DNA from: Corynebacterium mustelae
GTDB lineage: Bacteria > Actinomycetota > Actinomycetes > Mycobacteriales > Mycobacteriaceae
DNA length: 64,000 bases
Assembly: GCF_001020985.1 (NCBI RefSeq)
Contig: NZ_CP011542.1
Location: forward strand, 3,162,001-3,226,000
Direction of reading: 5' to 3'
Both the position numbers and the translations under genes were made by a program. The notes beneath the pieces were generated by a model, which made no database searches, had not been told where the DNA came from, and saw only the letters and a program-made list of their open reading frames with translations. Positions 35,181 to 43,333 of the stretch are shown here, piece after piece (positions within the stretch are counted from its first letter, which is position 1; each line of letters starts with the position of its first letter).

Positions 35181-36614
35181 TTCTGGTTCTCCTTATTTGT
35201 CAGTTCAGAAATCTTGTTGTGATCAATTTTTCCGCGATCTGTGATAGGCCATTCGTTCGGCGAAAGAAAGATATAGCGGGTTGGACGAGGGAGAACACCC
35301 GAATTGCTTACTACTTGGCGAAGAGTCCGTTTATCAATCGAACTAGTACCATCGGTCTTGATTGCCGCAAATACCTGGTCAAAGGGGGGACAAGAAACAA
35401 CCCACAGATATGCATCCTCAACGTCCTTCTGAGACAGAAGTATATCGACCGTTCGAGAAGGATCGATTCTCTCACCATTGATCTTTAAAAAGCCTGATGA
35501 CCGGCCTTTGAAGATTAGGTCACCGGTTTCTTTTTTTTTCAACGATATCTCCCGTTGCATATTCATCAGTCTTCACTATGCCATCACCGAGGTAGCCTTC
35601 GAACACTTGAGATCCAGAGAGAAACAATTCCCCGCTAGAAATATTAACTCGTAAGCACATATCCCCCATTGGATCCCCAATAGGCACAGACGATAGCGCC
35701 ATATCCTGGCTAGTTAAAAGGTGCACGCTACAAAAGATCGTAGCTTCTGAAGGTCCATAAGCGTTATATATCTGGACTTCATCAGGTGTGACATTGCTCG
35801 GAAGATGCCGCAAAGCATCCCATCCAAGACGCTCTCCACAGAATAAAATCGACCTGGCGTCTTCAAAAAATTGCTGGGAAGTTGCAGCATCTAGCTGGCC
35901 TATTTTTTTAAGTTCAGACGGTGTCAGGGTTATATTTTGTGGGGAAAATTCAGCAATTTTTCTGTATTCTACCACAGACCATTCAGCTATCGGTGTCGGG
36001 CTAATTATAAATTTCCCTTTAAAGAGGACACAACCAAATATTTCCCAAAGGGCCAGATCAAAAGATGGACGATGTTCCCAAAGCCAAGTCTCTCCAGACA
36101 CCAACGTAAGCTTTTCATTTGCGGCAAATAGCATACTGCTCAGGTTAGATCTAGATATCGGAATGATCTTCGGAACACCTGTTGAGCCGGAAGTCTTAAC
36201 AACGTAAACCCATTCCCGGTTCCCGAAATCCTTACACTGATTCTTCTTTGTGATATACGAGAGGTTGCCAGAATTAGATCCCAGCTCCACAACCAATACA
36301 TTTCCATATTCTGATAGCTGCGCAGAAACTGAGTCTGCTTGCTTTATATCATTCGACTCAATACAGAAAGGAACCCTTTTTTTAATCGCCGCTAAAATCC
36401 ACGCAAGTAAATTCGCGGAGTTAACTCCTCTTATAACTATAAACGCTGACGGCGACAAATTATATTTACCCATATGTGCCGTTGCCTCACTGATTTTTGC
36501 AGACAAATCACGTATCGTCGTCTGGGAACTTTGAGATTCTGCAATGATTGAATCTAACTCTTGGTTCAAATAATTATCTACCAACAATTCAAGATAATCG
36601 CGCTCTAATCTCAT
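35177..36614 (-). pseudogene. Stand-alone adenylation (amino-acid-type) ligase, split by a frameshift in an A9 run
   Basis: Two frames make one NRPS-style adenylation protein. The large part (36614 down to about 35530) has VKTSGSTGVPKIIP (core A3), RPSFDLALWEIFG and YNAYGPSEATIF (A5). The Asp of SFDLALWE corresponds to the residue that binds the substrate alpha-amino group in GrsA-type A domains. The C-terminal part (about 35530 to 35177) has GRSSGFLKINGERI (A8) and ITDRGKIDHNKI (A10 Lys). Nine Ts at 35531-35539 cause the shift; eight would restore VEKKETGDLIFKGRSS. The span is 479 codons plus one base. The start at 36614 overlaps phzG as ATGA; the codon at 36638 is rejected. Slippage, phase variation, a real lesion or a sequencing error are all possible. 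Confidence 0.88.
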
Positions 36615-37276
36615 GGCTGAAGCACCTTTCTTGTCCATTCCGAGGCAGAATCATTGGACTTTAAATAAAGGTATCGATGATGCACTCGGTCAAAATCGCC
36701 TTCCCAAAACTCTATTTCTGTAGGCTCAAACATCAACACCACGAACGATTCAGGACATGGTAGTTTTTGAACATTCTCCATTGCGTAATACTCCGCAGCT
36801 CTACTGCGCAAATATTCAATTTTTTCGGTTGATGCTTCTTTACTTTGTTCTGATAGCGCTGATACGATGTCCATGTTCGCAGGCCGTTCCATCCACCATT
36901 CTTGGGCTTTCAAGGCAGAAGCTTCCCTAAGCATGCCACGAATATTGAGCTGTCTGCGTAATTTGGGCCAATAGACATGCCAAGACGCACTTTCAAGAAC
37001 GTTTTTCCCACTCCATTTCCTACTGCCTCTGTGAGTAGCCAAACTCATAGTATTGCCCGAAAAACGAACATTCATTGTGCGAGATGAGATTAAATCGTTG
37101 TCGTCAATCGTGGAGAGGGTTCCTACACAAAACTTGTATTCTTTGCCAGAATTATCTCCCAACCATCCGTGGATAATAGTCCAGGGATCATCTAAGCGTT
37201 TTTTTAAATCCATAATTAATGGGACATCTGCAGAAAAATCCACTGCTTCACCATTTCCACTGGTGGAACTATTCAT
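36611..37276 (-). CDS. phzG: Phenazine biosynthesis FMN-dependent oxidase PhzG
   Basis: A 221-aa protein of the pyridoxine-5-phosphate oxidase fold, the PhzG branch. The order is DDPWTIIHGWLGDNS, SSRTMNVRFSGNTMSLATHRGSRKWSG (FMN-binding strand region), a long helical insert, then ESFVVLMFEPTEIEFWEG and a C-terminal Arg. PhzG oxidises the reactive hexahydrophenazine formed after the PhzF/PhzB steps, giving phenazine-1-carboxylate or phenazine-1,6-dicarboxylate. The start ATG overlaps the phzF stop (ATGA) and has AAGGAG upstream. Confidence 0.92.
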   Translation of the reverse strand: MNSSTSGNGEAVDFSADVPLIMDLKKRLDDPWTIIHGWLGDNSGKEYKFCVGTLSTIDDNDLISSRTMNVRFSGNTMSLATHRGSRKWSGKNVLESASWHVYWPKLRRQLNIRGMLREASALKAQEWWMERPANMDIVSALSEQSKEASTEKIEYLRSRAAEYYAMENVQKLPCPESFVVLMFEPTEIEFWEGDFDRVHHRYLYLKSNDSASEWTRKVLQP

Positions 37277-38109
37277 AGTACAAATTCTCCTTCTCCGATT
37301 AGAGTTGTTTGTCCAGAAAGCGTATAGAATGCGTTTTCAACCGAATAGTCGCCACACATTAGGACTCCAGATGCTCTTCCGACCCCCTGCGTGACCTCAA
37401 TATGCGTCAAAGAAGGCGCTGATTTTCTTATTTCTTTCAGAATAGGAATTACCGCCGTCCCCGTAGCGCGATCTTCATAAACTCCGTAAGAGGGACTGAA
37501 CATCCTATTTTCAATGTATTCTCCCTCAACGAAATAGGCATTTAAGGCTATATCCTTGAATCTTTTCAAACTCTCCCAGTTGGGATCAAAACTTCGCAAT
37601 TCATCAAGGGTGGGGACTTTAACTAAAACATGACGAGGACCACAATCATAGATAGGAAGATCTTGTTCCTGCATTGAAAGCATTTGGCATAGTTTGGCAC
37701 TGTCTTCATATACACTCCGCAGAGGGTCTGGAATTCTAAGATACGATGTCGCTCCATGGTGAGTTTCAAGTAATTGAAACTCAACCTGCATATATCCTGT
37801 ATCAATGATTCCCTTTTTGATCCCCCACATTTCTCGAAAAGACCTAATAGCACCAATAAGAGGGTGACCCGCAAACTTCATAGAGTCATTAGGGTTGAAA
37901 ATTCTTAATTCTATTATTGGGTTTGGTGTCCTTTCTGACCAAGAGATAGCATTCACGAATACGCACTCGGAAAGATTTACAAAAGAAGTTATTTGCTGTC
38001 TAACTTCTACACTCAAATTGCCGTAATCGTATACGACGTAAACTGGGTTACCAAACCCGTAAGATGTTGAAAAAGCACCGATCAGGTGATTTGCAATTCT
38101 AGCCGTCAT
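37273..38109 (-). CDS. phzF: trans-2,3-dihydro-3-hydroxyanthranilate isomerase PhzF
   Basis: A 278-aa protein of the diaminopimelate-epimerase-like fold, the same length as Pseudomonas PhzF. The catalytic Glu is E48 in FVNLSECVFV (equivalent to E45 of PhzF). The second-half signature is MKFAGHPLIG with H82, and RATGTAVIPILKEI provides the second lobe. It isomerises DHHA to the aminoketone that dimerises to the phenazine scaffold. It is coupled by ATGA to the genes on both sides. Confidence 0.95.
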   Translation of the reverse strand: MTARIANHLIGAFSTSYGFGNPVYVVYDYGNLSVEVRQQITSFVNLSECVFVNAISWSERTPNPIIELRIFNPNDSMKFAGHPLIGAIRSFREMWGIKKGIIDTGYMQVEFQLLETHHGATSYLRIPDPLRSVYEDSAKLCQMLSMQEQDLPIYDCGPRHVLVKVPTLDELRSFDPNWESLKRFKDIALNAYFVEGEYIENRMFSPSYGVYEDRATGTAVIPILKEIRKSAPSLTHIEVTQGVGRASGVLMCGDYSVENAFYTLSGQTTLIGEGEFVL

Positions 38110-38405
38110 AGGGATTCACCCCCTACCAAATGTTCAATAACAATAAACTCTTGATCCAAGATAGGACTCCGGCCAGTTACGTGCTCACCTATATTGATTT
38201 GTTTTGTACAATCTATTGGCTTGTGGTTTGTGGAACACATGATAGCACCCCAATATTTCCTATCAAACGAACCAATCCAGATCTTTTCCAACAAATTAGG
38301 AATACTTTTCCATTCTGCGAACCGTCGATGGGTTTCCTCCTCCAGAAGAACGAACTCATCTTCAGAGACGGACCACACTGTTACTCGTGCACGCATTGGC
38401 TTCAT
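38106..38405 (-). CDS. Small YdhR-like ferredoxin-fold protein between phzE and phzF
   Basis: A 99-aa protein with the strand-helix-strand plan of dimeric alpha/beta-barrel monooxygenase-like proteins (MRARVTVWSV, FAEWKSIPNLLEKIWIGSF, RKYWGAIMCS, FIVIEHL). The IPNLxxKIW segment resembles the YdhR family's PGLxxKxW. No metal or cofactor site is visible. It overlaps phzE and phzF as ATGA, so it is expressed strictly with the core enzymes. A monooxygenase, a chaperone for the aminoketone, or a cyclisation aid are all conceivable; none is shown. Confidence 0.6.
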   Translation of the reverse strand: MKPMRARVTVWSVSEDEFVLLEEETHRRFAEWKSIPNLLEKIWIGSFDRKYWGAIMCSTNHKPIDCTKQINIGEHVTGRSPILDQEFIVIEHLVGGESL

Positions 38406-40297
38406 TTGGTTTGCCTCTTCTCATTAATGAGACTGGATACCTCTCGGCGCAAGAAATTTGCGCCATCTTCACTTAGCACAGATTCGGGGTGCCATTGAAA
38501 GGATCTAAAACCTTGAGTTTTTCGATAATTTAAAGTCCTCATTGTTTTATAATCAATTACTTCAAAGCTATTATAGGCAGCAAATTTCTGTGTTTTGCCT
38601 CCTCCAACGTCGAATTCAGACCTACGACCCTGTGCAGATCTTCCAGGAACACGAGCGATTTGATATCCGTCAGCTTTAGCTAATATTTGGTGGCTTAAGC
38701 AAACAGCACATATCGCCACATTCTTTTCTTTAGCAAGTTGTGCCCAATTCAAAATGGCTTTAGCACGGCGATCTTCAACTCGTGGATCGCCCGGGCCGGG
38801 ACCCAAAACTACGCAGTTAAAATCTTTCAGATCAACCATTGCACAGTCCCACTTGATAACTGTTACCTCGTAGCCTTCCCCTTGTAATATATGCGCAATC
38901 ATCCAAATGAAATTGTCCCCGCACTCAATAAGCAGCACTTTTTCGTTCGCCTCACTTGCCGAGTATTTGTTGCGGTTCATCCCCCTCCATACGGCTGGAA
39001 TTTGTTGTGCCCGGCGATCGATAATCTGACGGATTTTATTTGACTCAACTAGCCAATCTATCCTGTCAAAACTTTTCTTCTGAGCGCATGGGCTATCCGG
39101 AATCCCCAATGTAAGCCCCATCATTTTTGCCACTGCATATGCTTTGACGTCTACCTCTTCAACTTCTAGTGCCGGTTCTGAGTCCCGTACAATTGTGGCG
39201 CCTGCACTGATCTTTCCTACGGAGTCACCAACACCAAGCTCCATACTCCGGATCACTAATGCGCTTTCCACCTCATGTGCCCCTCCAGGTGAGCGTTGTA
39301 TCACGCCGCAAGCTCCCGCATAGAATCCTCGACTGCTTCGTTCTATAGATGCAATATGTTTTTCCGCAGATCTTGCTGGACTCCCAACAACAGTTGGGGC
39401 GCCCAAAGCTTCTAAAAGAGCTTCTCCCAGGCTGGATGTGAGTTTCCCATTAATAGAATAGCCAGTATGCAGGATATTTCCGGACTGAATGATTTGAGGA
39501 CCATCTACCGATATCCAATCCTTACATAGTTTGGCCATTATTTTTAGCTCTTCATCTAGAACCATGTTTAATTCATAGATCTCTTTTTCGTCCAATAAAA
39601 ATTGTTCCACAGTTCGACTATCAGCTTCTCCTTTATATGTTCCTGATATCGGTGTCATTTTCGCTTCTCCGTTACACAAGGTGATGAGAGATTCTGGGCT
39701 TGCACCTACAACAAAGTTCATTCCGTCAAACCAGACATAATTCCAGTAGCCCACAGATTTTGACGAAAGAACGCCCAAAAAACACGCCCACGCTGCTTGG
39801 TCAGCAAGGATGTTCTTAGGAAACGCAACATGATAGTCTCTCCGAAAGACAAAGTTGCAGCCTTCGCCAGTTTCGATCAGGACCTCCTGCGCATAGTTAA
39901 ACATTTCCTTTTGTTCTTCATCTGAGTTGTTGGGCAAAATTGTGACTTCTGCATTAGCATTTTTCGCAAAAAGCAAAGCTTGTTCACGGTCAGTTTCGTC
40001 AATCGAAAGTACCTGATGTTGGGTTACATTAAACATCATTGGTTTCAGGTCATCCTGTACAACAATACTGTCACGCTCCGCAATCGCTGAATAAGGGAAC
40101 ATGAAGCACTGGAGGTCAGATTCTTGGCAACACTGATTTATCTCCAGAATCGAATCAAGACAAATCACCTTCTCACCCTCGTAAATATAGACGCGGCTTG
40201 GGTCCTCACGTGCAATCTTTAAAAAGAACGGTTTACCACTGTCGGTGCATTTCTTCCAGGCTCGGTTCAAAATGGTCAAGCCGGGTGAATAGACCAT
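38402..40297 (-). CDS. phzE: 2-amino-2-desoxyisochorismate synthase PhzE
   Basis: A 631-aa fusion of a chorismate-utilising domain and a class I glutamine amidotransferase, as in PhzE. The chorismate half (about 1-410) includes MTPISGTYKGEAD and PTVVGSPARSAEKHI, GFYAGACGVIQRS and ISAGATIVRDSEPALE. The amidotransferase half (about 445-625) has VVLGPGPGDPR, the Cys nucleophile in CAVCLSHQILA, and the His-Glu pair in FQWHPESVLSEDG. The nucleophile elbow differs slightly from the usual GVCLGHQ. It makes ADIC from chorismate and glutamine-derived ammonia. TAATG couples it to phzD. Confidence 0.96.
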   Translation of the reverse strand: MVYSPGLTILNRAWKKCTDSGKPFFLKIAREDPSRVYIYEGEKVICLDSILEINQCCQESDLQCFMFPYSAIAERDSIVVQDDLKPMMFNVTQHQVLSIDETDREQALLFAKNANAEVTILPNNSDEEQKEMFNYAQEVLIETGEGCNFVFRRDYHVAFPKNILADQAAWACFLGVLSSKSVGYWNYVWFDGMNFVVGASPESLITLCNGEAKMTPISGTYKGEADSRTVEQFLLDEKEIYELNMVLDEELKIMAKLCKDWISVDGPQIIQSGNILHTGYSINGKLTSSLGEALLEALGAPTVVGSPARSAEKHIASIERSSRGFYAGACGVIQRSPGGAHEVESALVIRSMELGVGDSVGKISAGATIVRDSEPALEVEEVDVKAYAVAKMMGLTLGIPDSPCAQKKSFDRIDWLVESNKIRQIIDRRAQQIPAVWRGMNRNKYSASEANEKVLLIECGDNFIWMIAHILQGEGYEVTVIKWDCAMVDLKDFNCVVLGPGPGDPRVEDRRAKAILNWAQLAKEKNVAICAVCLSHQILAKADGYQIARVPGRSAQGRRSEFDVGGGKTQKFAAYNSFEVIDYKTMRTLNYRKTQGFRSFQWHPESVLSEDGANFLRREVSSLINEKRQTK

Positions 40298-40920
40298 TAT
40301 CCATCGTCTCCAAACTCGCTTGAATAGAGTAAATCAGAAGAATAAGCAGATAGAAGATTGACCGTCAGCTCATGGTCTACGGATGTAAAATCTGCAATCG
40401 CATCAGGAATAAGAAATGATTCTAGATCTCTGTTAACACAGTCGTAAGCTGTCGCAATAATTCCGACAGATCCATAAATACCACACAAAACAAGTTGATT
40501 GCGTCGGGTCGCGCTTAAAATGCTCGCAAGATTCGTGGACGCAAACGCTGAGTATCGTTGTTTAGTCACAGTGTAGTCAGTAGAAGACCTACTAAGGCGT
40601 GGATCCAATTCAATTTCGGTTCCCGATGAAGCCATTCCTTTCCCCCAAAGGTCTCTTATTATTCCGCGTTCTGCTCTATCGCCATAACCCGCCTGACCAC
40701 TGAAAATAATCGGCATCTCATAATTTCTAGCTGCCTTAATTATCCGGTTTGTGGCATCCAAGAGTTCTTGTTGCAAAAGAGGTGAAAGAAAATTTAAAAA
40801 ATAATTTTGATAATCATGTACAAGGAGCGCTGCCTGGGAAGGTTTTAGTTCCCAGCGCCTCTGACTATCAACTATCGGGATATCAGCGATCGAATAGCTA
40901 ATCTTAGGGATATCGGTCAT
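40297..40920 (-). CDS. phzD: Isochorismatase PhzD
   Basis: A 207-aa protein, identical in length to Pseudomonas PhzD, starting MTDIPKISYS. It hydrolyses ADIC to pyruvate and trans-2,3-dihydro-3-hydroxyanthranilate. The catalytic Asp is in ALLVHDYQNYFLNF and the Lys in TVTKQRYSAF. Where cysteine hydrolases of this fold have their nucleophile, this protein has Gly (GIYGSVGIIATAYD), as expected for an isochorismatase. The ATG at 40920 is preferred to the upstream TTG at 40953, which extends into phzB. Confidence 0.95.
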   Translation of the reverse strand: MTDIPKISYSIADIPIVDSQRRWELKPSQAALLVHDYQNYFLNFLSPLLQQELLDATNRIIKAARNYEMPIIFSGQAGYGDRAERGIIRDLWGKGMASSGTEIELDPRLSRSSTDYTVTKQRYSAFASTNLASILSATRRNQLVLCGIYGSVGIIATAYDCVNRDLESFLIPDAIADFTSVDHELTVNLLSAYSSDLLYSSEFGDDG

Positions 40921-40921
40921 T

Positions 40922-41365
40922 TTATTTATCTTTCGGAATATCTCCACGATCAATTCGAGGAACGTTCATTCCCAATGCTTGGAGCTGTTTTACAGGATTC
41001 ATAAACTCACGTTGCTCTACGATTAATCCATTCTCGAATTTGAAAGCATGTAGGAAATGATTCTCGTAGTAACGTGGACCATAGGCTGGGTAGTTGATAG
41101 TCCCTTTTCCGTCGCATTCTGCCCAGATTTCATCGGGGTCGGTTGTCTCAATTATCCGAATATTAAACCACTCCCAGTCAGGAAACGATTTAAGTGACCA
41201 TTCCGCATGTTCTAGAAGTTTATGCCGCCCCGTAGTGACCACTGCATCACTGTCCGTGGTGTAAAGTCCGGCACTTCCGTCTTCTGCAAATAAGTACGGT
41301 CTTTGACGTCGATCTTCGGGGTCGTTCGAAAGATATTTTCTGACTTTCTCAACATTTGTGGTCAT
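40922..41365 (-). CDS. phzB: Phenazine scaffold-forming protein PhzB (PhzA/B family)
   Basis: A 147-aa NTF2-fold protein. Family features include NDPEDRRQRPYLFAEDGSAGLY, the acidic WFNIRIIETTDPDEIWAECDG and YYENHFLHAFKFENGLIVEQREFMNPVKQLQALG. PhzB catalyses or assists condensation of two aminoketone molecules. Only one copy is present, as usual outside Pseudomonas. I chose the ATG at 41365, preceded by AAGGAGG; the longer frame to 41512 overlaps the upstream gene and has no support. Confidence 0.95.
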   Translation of the reverse strand: MTTNVEKVRKYLSNDPEDRRQRPYLFAEDGSAGLYTTDSDAVVTTGRHKLLEHAEWSLKSFPDWEWFNIRIIETTDPDEIWAECDGKGTINYPAYGPRYYENHFLHAFKFENGLIVEQREFMNPVKQLQALGMNVPRIDRGDIPKDK

Positions 41366-41375
41366 TGATGCCTCC

Positions 41376-42512
41376 TTAAAGCATTTTGGTGAGATTAAAG
41401 GGGTCGTCTCCAAACAAAGCAATACCTGCGGCTTCTTCAGGAATAAACTTCGAAAAACCTCCATGGAGTGCCCCAACATGAATGTCTTTCCAGATTTCTG
41501 CGGCTGGATCACCTTCCACCATGACAGAAGATCCCATTATCCATACAAGTTCATCAGCCACTTCACGACACTGATTCATAACCCTTGAAGCCCTAACACG
41601 CAGCAGTGCACGATTCTTGGAACTCCACAGTTCCCTATTACCGTTTGCTACTCCATCAACAAACTTGGCACCGCCCTTCCCGAATTCATATATTTCTTGC
41701 ACTTTCGAGACCAATCCCCCAATAGTTGATCGAATGGTTCCCGAATCTTTTCCGCAAACATAGCTAGATCCCCCTATGGGGTTCTTAGAAACACGATCGA
41801 TTGCGATGTCAAGAAGGTGAAGAGTTGCTCCAACAATTGAACCTGTTAAACAGTTCATGAGAACACCAGTGAAGAGATTCCGATATGAAGTAGCGTGGTT
41901 ATCACATATAGATCCCTCCAAAATAGCAGAATATGGAATTAATGTATCCTTATCGAGCACTAATGATTCAGCTTTTACCGTGTGACTTCCCGTGCCTTTT
42001 AAACCGATGGCCTTCCAGAAATTGACTACCGCAAGTTCGGTAGATGGCATAAGAGCTACATAGACATCTCCTCCTGGCCGATCATCCTTGACTAATCCAA
42101 CAAACCCTCCCGACTGTTCATAGCCTGAGCAATATTTCCACTCTCCATTTATAGTCGCCGTATTTTTTTTATCGTCAAACGTAACTACTCCTGGTCGTCC
42201 GAGCACCATGGAAACAATCGGATGTCCAAATTGTTCTATAGTTTGGGCGGGAAAATTCCCCAACATCGACCATGCAGAGTTTGATACGCCAACAACCCAC
42301 GCCAAGGATGCATCAAAGCGTCCCAAAGAAACACACGTTTCGTAGACTTCAGAAAGTGACTGTGGTCCATCTAAATGCCACTCTGAAAGTTTCGAGAATA
42401 CGGAAAAAATTTCTGGTTTTACACTGGACTGCTTGCCCAAAACTAACTTGGTGCGTTCCCATTCATCCGCAACTAGATGTACTAGGGTATCAACATCTTT
42501 TTGAAATAACAT
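41376..42512 (-). CDS. Acyl-CoA-dehydrogenase-fold flavoprotein (probable phenazine hydroxylase)
   Basis: A 378-aa protein of the acyl-CoA dehydrogenase superfamily, closest in plan to the group D flavin monooxygenases (HpaB/DszC-like, two-component). It has FDASLAWVVGVSNSAW, TINGEWKYCSGYEQSGGFVG and LKGTGSHTVKAESLVLDKDTLI, the last typical of the FMN-binding middle domain. A C-terminal four-helix domain follows. No flavin reductase is encoded here, so reduced flavin must come from the host. Ring hydroxylation of the phenazine, needed before O-methylation, is the inferred role. It overlaps the SDR gene as TAATG. Confidence 0.78.
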   Translation of the reverse strand: MLFQKDVDTLVHLVADEWERTKLVLGKQSSVKPEIFSVFSKLSEWHLDGPQSLSEVYETCVSLGRFDASLAWVVGVSNSAWSMLGNFPAQTIEQFGHPIVSMVLGRPGVVTFDDKKNTATINGEWKYCSGYEQSGGFVGLVKDDRPGGDVYVALMPSTELAVVNFWKAIGLKGTGSHTVKAESLVLDKDTLIPYSAILEGSICDNHATSYRNLFTGVLMNCLTGSIVGATLHLLDIAIDRVSKNPIGGSSYVCGKDSGTIRSTIGGLVSKVQEIYEFGKGGAKFVDGVANGNRELWSSKNRALLRVRASRVMNQCREVADELVWIMGSSVMVEGDPAAEIWKDIHVGALHGGFSKFIPEEAAGIALFGDDPFNLTKML

Positions 42513-43333
42513 TATCTACTTCCAAATCGGAGCAGTTCTTTTAAAGTCTCTTGAGAATCCAACTCGAATAGCTTCGTAACTTGATCGTGCCCAGTCCCCG
42601 CTCGTGGCATCGGTGACTCGTTAATCATCTGATCAAAAAGAGGAACTGAAGATTCCGTATCGTACAATTCAAATCCACAGCGACAGTTTTCTTGTAGCCA
42701 TAAATCGTTATACCTTGACGAAGAAGGGGTTCGTTCTGCATAACTAGTAGCCCATCCCGTACCTATATGGGGCCCCGGATACAGACAACCTACCTGAATG
42801 CCGAACTCTGCAAGTTCAATACGAAGAGTTTCGCTTAAAGCTCTAACCCCGTACTTAGTTATTTGGTAGGTACCTAAGTTGGGCCAACAATGCAGCCCTG
42901 ACATGCTTGAAACGAAAATGATTCGTCTATCCCCAAATGACGGCATAGCGCGAAGCCCTGCTATGGCGACATTCCTGGAACCAACCACATTTACTCGAAA
43001 ACTCGCTTCAAGATCGTCTGGAGAAACATCTTCGATCGTCCCAAAATGAGCAAAGGCAGCGGCACAAACAACATGAGATATATATGGCAACTTATGTTCC
43101 TGCAATGCCGAGTTGAGGGCTTGCTCAAGCAAAGGATAATTTCGGATATCCTGTTTTATTGAGAAAAACTGTCCGGGAAATGCGGATTCAATATCCGAAA
43201 CGGAATCTGGCTGTCTCGTTATTCCAACCACTTTGTCACCTTGCCGAAGAACTGCTAGCGCCCATTCACGGCCAAGACCACTACTTATCCCAGAGAAAAG
43301 CCACACTCTTTCTTGTGAATTGTAATCAACCAT
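42512..43333 (-). CDS. Short-chain dehydrogenase/reductase
   Basis: A 273-aa SDR. The cofactor motif is SGISSGLGREWALAV at about 15-29 (GxxxGxG). The catalytic Ser and Tyr-x-x-x-Lys are in IIFVSSMSGLHCWPNLGTYQITKYGVRA. A ring or side-chain redox step is likely. One attractive role is reduction of the formyl group made by the EhpF/EhpG-like pair to a hydroxymethyl group, but this is inference. It overlaps the MFS stop by 8 bp. Confidence 0.85.
   Translation of the reverse strand: MVDYNSQERVWLFSGISSGLGREWALAVLRQGDKVVGITRQPDSVSDIESAFPGQFFSIKQDIRNYPLLEQALNSALQEHKLPYISHVVCAAAFAHFGTIEDVSPDDLEASFRVNVVGSRNVAIAGLRAMPSFGDRRIIFVSSMSGLHCWPNLGTYQITKYGVRALSETLRIELAEFGIQVGCLYPGPHIGTGWATSYAERTPSSSRYNDLWLQENCRCGFELYDTESSVPLFDQMINESPMPRAGTGHDQVTKLFELDSQETLKELLRFGSR

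Noticed and set aside
41366..41512. N-terminal extension of phzB
   Set aside because: It overlaps the coding end of the flavoprotein gene, while AAGGAGG directly precedes the ATG at 41365.
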